Made by a program: the position numbers and the translations under genes
Notes under the pieces: model-generated
Databases searched by the model: none
What the model was told of the DNA's origin: nothing
Seen by the model: the letters and a program-made list of their open reading frames with translations, nothing else
Assembly: GCA_032718475.1 (NCBI GenBank)
Contig: JAUCBJ010002843.1
Location: 1 to 29,242, forward strand
Reading direction: 5' to 3'
From: Nemertoderma westbladi
Lineage: Eukaryota; Xenacoelomorpha; Nemertodermatida; Nemertodermatidae
DNA: 29,242 nucleotides
Shown: one piece after another, positions 8,665-16,656 of the stretch
How positions within the stretch are numbered: the first letter of the stretch is position 1
Layout of the letters: each line of letters starts with the position of its first letter

Positions 8665-9881
8665 TCCACGAAGCTAAGGAAAATCAACTACTTTCGCTAA
8701 GAAAGATTTTCCTTAGCTGAGATGGTCTATTCATAGTGGGCTATTTTACTTGTGTGAGGCAGATTTGGGGTTTTTTGATAGGCGAAAAAACTAGCCTTTA
8801 AAAGTACCCTGAAATTTTGCATGTATATACTACTCGGCGAGGCGCATCTTTTGGGCTGGGTCTCACATCCAGGAAAAATCTGGTTTCCATGGCAACGGAC
8901 TTAGAAAAAAGTCTATGTATTTCAAGTCAATATTTATAACTCTATTTGTAGGAAAACTATAATAGATATAAACTTGGGTTTTCTCAACTCAACTATAAGG
9001 TCCATAGCAGAGCCGATTGAGGTTAAATAGAAAATCCAGTTACCTTGGCAACCGGGCTTAACAGATGTTAAAATTTATAAAATGTTAATTTGAGGCCTAA
9101 GGGCAAGGTGTTATGACTTGGGAGCAACCCCTACCCCCACTATATAACTTATTCTGCGTCCGAATTTGATTGTTCTATTTTGCAGTTACCATGACAACCG
9201 ATGAAAACAGATGTTTTTATACAAAAATTACTCATTTAGATATGGACTTCGCAATAAAATGTTACGAAACTGGGAATGTGTTATCTGGACCACTAGTTAG
9301 AACTTTTAGTGAAATCAAATCATTCCAGAAATATATAGTTACCATGGTAACTGTAGTTTATTCAAGTCTATATTCATAACTCTATTTGTAGCAAAACTGT
9401 AATATATATAAACGTGGGGTTTTGCAACTCATATAAGGTCCATATCCAAGCCGTTCGAGGTTAATTAGAAAATCCAGTTACCATAGCAACAAGACTAAAC
9501 AGATGTTAAAATTTATAAAATGATAATTTGAAGCACAAGTTAATAGTATTATGACTTGGGACCAACACCTACCCCCACTATATGACTTATTCTGCATACG
9601 AATTACATTGTTCTATTTTTCAGTTTCCATGACAACCACTGCAAACAGATGCATTTTGATAGAAAATCGGTAATTTGGACATAAACTACAATATTTTCTG
9701 AAACTCGGAAAGTGTTATCTGAACCACAATCTGGACTAAATCTTTTATCAAAGGTTAAACCAACATTTCCAATTATTGACAAATGCTACTAAACTAGGCT
9801 AAGCAACAAACCAAAGTGTGGCCGTTTGTTTAATTTTCCTTAGATTCGTGGTTGCATTTCCTTTAGGAAATGCCTTTCTAG
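8665..9881 (+). mobile_element. Nonautonomous Helitron copy 4
   Basis: 1217 bp from TC (preceded by A8664) to CTAG (9878-9881, followed by T9882). The 5' subterminal repeat is intact, while the inverted 3' partner has one change (TTAGATTCGTGG). The hairpin GCATTTCCT/AGGAAATGC is intact. It is shorter than the others through small deletions, for example near 9430 and 9765. It lies 13 bp upstream of the LINE ORF1 start codon. No coding capacity is seen. Confidence 0.85.
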
Positions 9882-10312
9882 TAATGTTCAATATAATATC
9901 AAATAATACAGGTTAAGTAGTTAAAGGTCAAAATAGCCTATTAATATTGCAATGTTATAGAGTTAATATACGGAAATAAAACCTTCAGCGAATTATTAAC
10001 TCTATTGTATTGGATATTGTATTCCTATACAATATCTATATTGCGTTGCTAATCATACATAAACAAATTGTTCAAGAATATTGTGTATTTATTAAATAGA
10101 ATAAATGGCCTTCAGCGAACAATAATTCTTGCAATCTTTGAACGCCTATATCTCAGCTGTTTCTCAACGAAATTCAGATATTGCTACATATTTGGAATCC
10201 TTGGAACGCAAGCTTTCCAATGATATCTATAAAGCGAGGTTAATGTGAAGAATGGTGATGATAGGAGATGAGCAATTTCGCAAACGACACTTTTTTAAAA
10301 CGCTTTAAAATC
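9882..10312. other. AT-rich DNA, no gene seen
   Basis: This stretch has no open frame of note. CCTTCAGCGAA occurs twice (about 9982 and 10112), each just after an ATAAA-like string. A 9-bp stem, GATATTGTA at 10013-10021, pairs with 10028-10036. It may include leader DNA of the LINE that reads leftwards, or be host sequence. Confidence 0.5.
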
Positions 10313-10893
10313 GATACTTGACTCACACGGATACACTTGACTCACACGGACACACTTGACTCACACGGACACACTTGACACACACGGATACACTTGACGC
10401 ACACGGACACACTTGATTCACACGGACACACTCTACTCACACGGACACACTTGATTCACACGACACACTTGACTCACACGGACACACTTGACTCACACGG
10501 ACACACTTGACACACACTTGACGCACACGGACACACTTGACTCACACGGACACACTTGACTCACACGGACACACTTGACTCACACGGACACACTTGACTC
10601 ACAGGGACACACTTGTCTCACACGGACACACTTGACTCACACGGACACACTTGACTCACACGGACACACTTGACTCACACGGACACACTTGACTCACACG
10701 GACACACTTGACTCACACGGACAGACTTGACTAACACGGAGACACTCGACTCACAAAGACATACTTGACTCACACTGAGACACTCGACTCACACGGACAC
10801 ACTCGACTCACACGGACACACTTGATTCACACGGACACACTTGACTCACACGGATACACTCGACTCACACAGACATACTTGACTCACACGGAC
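10313..10893. repeat. 19-bp minisatellite, about 31 units
   Basis: The unit is ACTTGACTCACACGGACAC, repeated about 31 times with point variants (GACGCAC, GATTCAC, CTCGACTCAC) and one truncated unit near 10507. About 17 units contain TGACTCA, the AP-1/TRE consensus. Units 13-22 are the most uniform and the right end is the most diverged. The 19-bp period rules out a conserved reading frame. There are no unique spacers. Confidence 0.9.
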
Positions 10894-10968
10894 GGGTTAG
10901 GTAGGACTTTTAGGTAGGTTTAGCTAGTAATTTCAACACTGATTCCGACAACCTACTTCCCTCTATAA

Positions 10969-11400
10969 ATATTTTGTAGTAGCTAGTTCGTATTACTATT
11001 TGTATAGAAAATGTTCCAGAACAAGTTAGCTATTCATTTTTAAAAAAGTTATGTTCTAGAACAAATACTTTTTGTTCTAGAACATTTTTTAGAAAAAAAT
11101 CTGAATTCTTTTTAAAACGCATGGAATCGTTTTAAAACGTGTTTAAAATCAATAAAAAAAAAATAGTGAAAAAAAATATTGTGAATAAAATTTCTTGAAA
11201 AGAAAAATTTTTTTTATTGATTTTAAACACGTTTTAAAACGATTCCATGCGTTTTAAATAGAATCTAGATTTTTTCTAAAAAATGTTCTTGAACAAAAAA
11301 TATTCGTTCTAGAACGTGATTTTTTCTTAAAATGAATAGCTAACATGTTCTGGAACATTTTCTATACAAATAGTAATAAGAACTAGCTACTACAAAAAAT
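10969..11400. repeat. Long inverted repeat (foldback/MITE-like), ~195-bp arms
   Basis: The left arm, about 10969-11163, is the reverse complement of about 11206-11400 at high but not perfect identity, with a ~42-bp A-rich loop. Each arm carries three GTTCNNGAAC palindromes (11013, 11053, 11074; 11285, 11306, 11347), which match the two-unit heat-shock element pattern TTCnnGAA. Flanking target duplications are not obvious. There is no coding capacity. It could be a foldback element or an inverted pair of the same short repeat. Confidence 0.75.
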
Positions 11401-11416
11401 TTAAAGAAAAAAAAAC

Positions 11417-11437
11417 TGGCCTCTTTTTTTGAGGCCA
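11417..11437. repeat. Short hairpin with T7 loop
   Basis: TGGCCTC (11417-11423) pairs perfectly with GAGGCCA (11431-11437) around seven T. It lies between the long inverted repeat and the gamma-subunit promoter region. Its function is unknown. Confidence 0.5.
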
Positions 11438-11534
11438 AATCGACAACAGGCCGTATCGTATAGTAGGCCATGCATCTACATATCGCTCCTGTCATTCTCT
11501 CATTACAGCATTACTGCAGTACACAGTACAGCAG

Positions 11535-11567
11535 TATAAATCTAAATACTGAAAGGGTGCTCAGACT
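11535..11567 (+). promoter_or_regulatory. Candidate core promoter (TATA box and Inr) of the gamma-subunit gene
   Basis: TATAAA at 11535-11540 is followed 28 bp later by TCAGACT (11561-11567), which fits the initiator pattern YYANWYY with A11563 as +1. No ATG occurs between 11563 and the gene start at 11694, so the leader would be about 131 nt with no upstream ATG. A second TCAGACT lies near 11579. An extra 5' noncoding exon cannot be excluded. Confidence 0.45.
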
Positions 11568-11693
11568 GCATTCTACATTCAGACTGTCATCTGTGTCTCT
11601 ACAGCTCTAGGCCATCTGTCATCAGCAGCATACAGGCAGACAGGTATAGGCTATCCCTAGAACGCAAGAGTGCAGAATACAAGCGCAGTAAGA

Positions 11694-14600
11694 ATGTCGA
11701 CATCTCAAGCTATGAAGAAACAAATCGATCAGCTTCGTCAAGAAGCTAATACAGAACGGATTAAAGTTTCTCAGGCGTCAGCAGAGTAAGTACAGACTGA
11801 CAGAAGTACCGGTCCGGTACAGCGGTAGGCCTACCTACCGGACCGCGGACGGTATGCGAATGCGGTAGGCCTACCAGAACAATCTGCTAGTCTGCTAGTT
11901 ACCGGTATTATCTCAGTAGGGTATACTGGGGTAATTCCGGACAAAATTTTAATTTTTCACACCCCACCAACTAAAATTTTGAAGTAAGATGGAAAATTAT
12001 TGTACATCATATACATTAGGCTATCTGGCTACTGGGCTATGTCATTACATGAATCATTGTATCTGGAAATTAGAGCCAGCCCTGTCAGCCTGTGCCGGCT
12101 CAATATTTTTTTTATTGTCAAGGCTGCAAGGTGTCCGGACAGGAATTATTTTCAATGGAAATTGGATTTACCGTACCCCTCGACCAATAACCTATGGGGT
12201 AATTCCGGACTTTTTGGAGTTTTAAAAAAATAACTAAACACAAGAACAATAAAAAAAAAACTATAACAGCAAAAATAGCGCAATTAAGTATAGGCCTATA
12301 CTGGTAGCAGCATAAGACAGTAAGAATCAAATTACTATTAATGAAAGGTTTTAATCAGTTACAGTACAGGCTGACAGGAACAGCTTCAAAACTTTTTAAA
12401 AAAATCAACAAAACACTTTAAAAATAGAAAAAAATTGCCAAAAGATTTGGCTAGATCGCCCAAGAAACAAAGGGGCAGAAACTAAGTAGGCCTACTCCTC
12501 TATATCCCGATGTAATTCGGTTGGGCGACCTGCTCCAAAATGTTCACTTCTACCTTTTTTTTGTAGGTCTCTTTTGAGTTCCCTTCCATTCATTCTTATT
12601 CCATTCACTTAAAGTGCTTTTAGGAATTCCTGTCTCTAAAGAAAGTTCCCTTAAACATAACCCTTCCTCTTTACTCCTATAACGTTGGACTGCTAAGTCA
12701 GTAAGTCTAGGTCATCCTTGGAATATGATCGGGGAGGTTTCTTTCGTATGTAATTGCGTGGCATTTCAATTATTAATAGCAATAATAGGCCTACTGGCAG
12801 ACTGGTATTAAACTGGTAATTGTTTAAATTAATATTAGGCAATTAGCAATTAGGCCAAGTGAATTTGCAAACACTGCCGCACTGATACTGATACATGAAT
12901 GAATATGGGCCTAAGTAATTTTAGTAGTTTACACACTCTGACACTTGTAGCAGAATGGTATCACAGTGACAGTTTCACTGTATATTAATTATTTATGACT
13001 GCACAGTGCACTGCACAGCACAGGCTACCCGCTATATGCCTAAATCTACTATAAATCTACAGTACCACTACCGGTACCAGTACTATAATAGCTTAATCTA
13101 ATAATCATAAGCTGTTTTTGTCCGGAATTTCCCGGATGTCCGGAATTACCCCATGGCCGGAATTACCCCAGATTACCCTACCTATCTGCCATCCTACAGT
13201 CCTAAGAGTCCTAACGGCCCGCTATACTGCTATACCATATAAGGAAATACTGCCAGACTGCTAACGCTACCAGTCTGCCAGTATACAGTATATTAGTATT
13301 TAGTAGTTAGTACCGGTGTATCAGACTGTCAGATGAGATATGCTCGCTCAGCGTAGCCTCACACGCTTGCTTAGCTATGCTAATGTGTAATGCTACTGCT
13401 GCACTGCCAGTCAGCCAGTGCCAGACTACATTTTGCAAAATTCAACACAAGCTGACAAGCCAGCAAGCTTTCTACGGTCAGACAGTAGGCAGTAGGCCTA
13501 GTCCACTAATGATACAAAACGACTTCTAAATTTTAAACGCTGATATCAGTATATGCTTATATACAGATACACCAGTACTGCAGTATACCCAGATACCTTT
13601 AAAAAATTTAAACTAAATATTAAAATTGATAATTAATTACCTGTCCACTACTGGACTATCGTCTACACCCGAATGTGGGCATTCCCGAAAGTGGGCACCA
13701 ACTTTTTAAAACTGCTGTAATATTTTAACTGGTGAATCTTTCAGAGGTAGGCCTACCACGAAATCGTCGCCTGAAAGTACGAGCGACGATTTACTAACAT
13801 TTTCTTACAAGCATTATTTATTAATCAAACACAAACCAAGTCAGCAAGTACACCATTACAATCTATTTAGATGCTAATGGTTTCAATATTGAAAATTACA
13901 TCAGACTTTTTATCTTTAAAATGTAGAATAATCTGTAAAGTTTGTGTGCCCACTTTTTGGGTACGTTTTGGGTACTATTAAAATATTAACCTTAGGTAGG
14001 CATGCTTTTTCCAATTTATTTCCCTAATATCAGAATATGGGCATGGCATTAGCAAGGACATAATAGCAAGGGCAAGTTCAAATCAGTTTGCATAACGATC
14101 ATGTTACGATCGTTTTACTAATTCTATACTGACATGGCTATGCCTTGATTGCCTTATGTCATTTTATGCCCCATGGTATGATGCCTATGGTAGTTATGTT
14201 TTATGTATTAGTCAGTTTGTTGTTTTGTTTGATTTTCAAAGCATTTTGACAAAATTTTGCATTCGCATTCAATAAAGGCACTGCATCCAAAAAATAGTTC
14301 ATCAAATTTTACAGATTTTTTAGCATATTTGTAGCGCTTGTATTTTTCACCAATACATTGTTTTTGGTTACTTTTTTCGCCCTGTTTGAATAGCTTTTTT
14401 TTAATTTAATTTCCAATGGTGCCCACATAAGGGGTATGTTAGAGCAAAAACCAAGTTAATTTATGTTTTAAAAAGTCTATTGAAGGGTCCGTTAAAATGC
14501 CCACTTTGGGGTAGAACTGTTTTTTTACCTTAAATTGGGCACTTTTTTAAATTTTTAAAAAATGTGCAAAAAACTGAAATAGAATAAATTGTTAAATACT

Positions 14601-15465
14601 TATTGTGAATGTGAAGATTAGATATAAAACTTTCATTTAATTATTCTTCGTGATACTTCCCTTAAAATTATGATGTAAAATGTTTTGTTTTTTAAAAGGT
14701 ATGCCCACATTCGGGTGTTGACGGTACTGCACTAAATTTCAGAATAAATATTAAAAACGTACAATATAATACAGTAGGCCTAATAGTTCTTATTTAGGAG
14801 TACAATTTGTCAATAGGGGCTTAAAGTTCTAAAATATGTCAAAAAAAGTGCAAAAAGACAGAAAGAGTACAGCTGAACAGATAAATACAAAACAAACGAG
14901 CAAGAAACGTTTGCGAATCATGCAGATATCAAGAGATGTGCCGGTATGTAATATAGAATGTTTCCAAATCGTGTAGAGGAGTGATTAGGCTAAGGACTGC
15001 AACAACTGTATTTAATAACATAACACACCGCACTACTGCTGTCACTGAGTCTTTAAAATAGTGGCAATGATAATACAGTAACGGTTCAGTTACCTTTACC
15101 TACTGAGAATGATGAATGGAGAATTATGAGATCCGCAAATTTTTTTTGATCATGAACCTATGGTTTAATAAATTATAAGATATTCCGTAGCGAAAGTGGA
15201 AGAGTAAAAGGTAAAGGCCACCAACAATGTAGTACCCCTAACAGCTTCTGCTAACTTGATAGCTTCTTGTCAAGCACTGCAACAGCAACTGGTAGCTAAG
15301 TTCAATTTTATCAGTATAGGCCTAGACAGGCCCTAATAATATTTTATATATTTTTCCAGCCTGATCGATTATTGCCAGCAGCACGCCCCTACCGATGGTC
15401 TCCTTGTTGGTGTCGCAGCTAAAGACAACCCTTTTAATGAAAAGAAATCATGTGTTGTGTTGTAA
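11694..15465 (+). CDS. GNG: Heterotrimeric G-protein gamma subunit, two coding exons
   Basis: Exon 1 is 11694-11785 and exon 2 is 15360-15465 (stop TAA 15463-15465), giving 65 aa. Exon 1 encodes MSTSQAMKKQIDQLRQEANT and then ERIKVSQASA, the N-terminal helix that coils with G-beta (compare the family pattern EQLxxEAxxxRIKVSKAxAD). The donor is AGA|GTAAGT and the acceptor TTTTTCCAG|C. The intron is phase 2 and rebuilds an Asp codon (GA|C) at the family-conserved D before L. Exon 2 encodes LIDYCQQHAPTDGLLVG, then DNPFNEKKSCVVL. NPF and the CAAX box CVVL are hallmarks. The final Leu predicts geranylgeranylation and plasma-membrane anchoring. The length matches the family (about 65-75 aa). The start ATG has A at -3. 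Coding exons make up 5% of the span. The paralogue is not assigned. Confidence 0.93.
11919..13178. mobile_element. Degenerate pogo-like (Tc1/mariner superfamily) DNA transposon
   Basis: 1260 bp flanked by TA (11917-11918 and 13179-13180). The left end GGGTATACTGGGGTAATTCC and the reverse complement of the right end GGGTAATCTGGGGTAATTCC form terminal inverted repeats. The right end holds two further partial copies of the CCGGAATTACCCC word (13134-13170). An internal GGGGTAATTCCGGAC word also occurs near 12197. A broken transposase N-terminus lies on the minus strand. TA duplication plus that HTH protein supports a pogo-like assignment. It lies in the host intron. Confidence 0.7.
12492..12764 (-). 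pseudogene. Transposase N-terminus remnant (psq-type HTH, pogo/CENP-B-like)
   Basis: Reading from ATG at 12764 on the minus strand gives MPRNYIRKKPPRSYSKDDLD. A frameshift then leads into RYRSKEEGLCLRELSLETGI followed by PKSTLSEWNK, and another shift leads to GAGRPTELHRDIEE and a stop at 12494-12492. The pattern (MPRNY, YS-DDL, a helix-turn-helix ending GIPKSTL, then GAGRPTEL) matches the DNA-binding head of psq/CENP-B-type transposases such as pogo and Tigger. The catalytic DDE domain is absent. At least two frameshifts make it inactive. It is part of the TIR element and probably an internal-deletion product. Confidence 0.65.
13659..14724. mobile_element. TIR DNA transposon, nonautonomous, TA-flanked
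   Basis: 1066 bp with ~25-bp terminal inverted repeats, containing ACACCCGAATGTGGGCAT at the left (13665-13682) and its complement at the right (14702-14719), flanked by TA at 13657-13658 and 14725-14726. The word TGCCCAC or its complement recurs inside (about 13692, 13949, 14420, 14499, with a variant TTGGGCAC at 14537). No transposase-like frame is seen. The superfamily is unknown; TA duplication would fit Tc1/mariner-like elements. It is inserted in the gamma-subunit intron. Confidence 0.7.
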
Positions 15466-15545
15466 ATGTGCAAATAAGTTGATAGTGCGTCCGCGAAATA
15501 TATTAGTTTTAAGGTAAGTCGAACATTTATAATGTAATTAGCAGA

Positions 15546-15551
15546 AATAAA
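15546..15551 (+). terminator. Polyadenylation signal of the gamma-subunit gene
   Basis: AATAAA lies 81 nt after the gamma-subunit stop codon and is the first canonical hexamer downstream, so a short 3' UTR is likely. A GT-rich element follows (ACCGGTGC, TGTTGGTTC). Confidence 0.5.
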
Positions 15552-15557
15552 ATTGTT

Positions 15558-15690
15558 GAGCACCGGTGCACAATTCGCAGTTTAGGAACTGCACAGAAAT
15601 GTTGGTTCACTGGTGCACAATCCGCACTAAATAACGCCAGTTACAGAACAACACAGGTTTGTTCACTGGTGCGCAATCCGCAGTTACAAA
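15558..15690. repeat. Three diverged copies of a ~45-58-bp repeat
   Basis: CACCGGTGCACAATTCGCAG (15561), CACTGGTGCACAATCCGCA (15608) and CACTGGTGCGCAATCCGCAG (15664) recur at 47 and 56 bp, with related text between them. The repeat sits just downstream of the gamma-subunit 3' UTR. It has no recognised family. Confidence 0.6.
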
Positions 15691-16066
15691 GAAACAATGG
15701 GTTCAGAGCCGAAGTTAAAGTGCTCATATGGGAATTGTTCGCGGCGGAACTACTGAACTGAGTAATCTGATGATAAACTGAAATATGTGAAATACTGTAT
15801 CTGCATTCTAATTCTATTGAGAACAATAGTCTACGCCGCTAAACTATGTTCTATTTGGTTGATCGCTAATTCTGTCTGCATGGACTGATGGAAAAGGTTA
15901 AAGACAGTGGTGGTGTCATCTTGCATTTTATTGGAAATGTACTAATTAATTACCGGTATCTAAAGTAAAGATCTATTAAGGCTGCAATGTCTGAATGTAA
16001 AAGAAAGGGCTGAATTCTGAATGAAGGAGTACTGAAGTAGGAAAGCGGAAAAAGGCAGAAAAAGTA
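15691..16066. other. Unique-looking DNA, no gene seen
   Basis: About 375 bp without a convincing open frame, repeat or splice pattern. The 61-codon minus-strand frame over 15641-15826 shows no recognisable domain and overlaps the repeat to its left. Confidence 0.5.
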
Positions 16067-16656
16067 ATAACCAAATTTGTGGGAAAAATGTTGTGATTGA
16101 AATAGAATACAGAATGAATCGGAAAGTCTGATAGTTGAGCCTTATATACGGTCTGAATCTGAATGCTGATTGGTTACTCTATTCTGAGACATACTGTACA
16201 GTATGTCGAATAAATATATTTGTTGAAAATGGCATTTCGCCGATGACAGTCCCCCCTACAATTTATGGCGAACATTTTCGCTATAAATTGGATTGAACTA
16301 CGTGGCGAAATGTTACGACATAAATTGTAGGGGGGACTGTCATCGGCGAAATGCCATTTTCAACAAATATATTTATTCGACATACTGTACAGTATGTCTC
16401 AGAATAGAGTAACCAATCAGCATTCAGATTCAGACCGTATATAAGGCTCAACTATCAGACTTTCCGATTCATTATAACCAAATTTGTGGGAAAAATGTTG
16501 TGATTGAAATAGAATACAGAATGAATCGGAAAGTCTGATAGTTGAGCCTTATATACGGTCTGAATCTGAATGCTGATTGGTTACTCTATTCTGAGACATA
16601 CTGTACAGTATGTCGAATAAATATATTTGTTGAAAATGGCATTTCGCCGATGACAG
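16067..16656. repeat. Foldback cluster: 183-bp segment in two direct copies and one inverted copy
   Basis: 16067-16249 and 16474-16656 are direct copies that look identical by eye (offset 407). 16320-16473 is the perfect reverse complement of 16113-16266, giving 154-bp arms and a 53-bp loop that is itself an imperfect palindrome. The unit contains a CCAAT box and TATATAAGG 25 bp apart (inverted copy: 16413-16417 and 16438-16446) and the 20-bp palindrome around TACTGTACAGTA. It could be a foldback element, a recent local duplication-inversion, or an assembly artefact. Confidence 0.8.

Larger units (their letters stand above)
11786..15359 (+). other. Phase-2 intron of the gamma-subunit gene
   Basis: 3574 bp, GTAAGT to TTTTTCCAG, with a possible branch site CCCTAAT near 15331. 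It contains two TIR elements (11919-13178 and 13659-14724). The remaining parts (11787-11916, 13181-13656, 14727-15359) are AT-rich and unique-looking. TAGGCCTA occurs nine times by my count in this intron and I saw it nowhere else in the window. Confidence 0.88.

Noticed and set aside
10313-10893. CRISPR-like array
   Set aside because: The 19-bp units are contiguous with no unique spacers, and the context is eukaryotic; it is a minisatellite.
10890-10925. Telomere-like GGGTTAGGTAGG text
   Set aside because: Only two or three imperfect units; no array.
11989-12330. 70-78-codon frames in the pogo-like element
   Set aside because: No similarity to transposase; the real remnant is on the minus strand at 12492-12764 in three frames.
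14070-14090. tRNA B-box-like AGTTCAAATCA
   Set aside because: No matching A box or cloverleaf around it, and it lies inside a TIR element.
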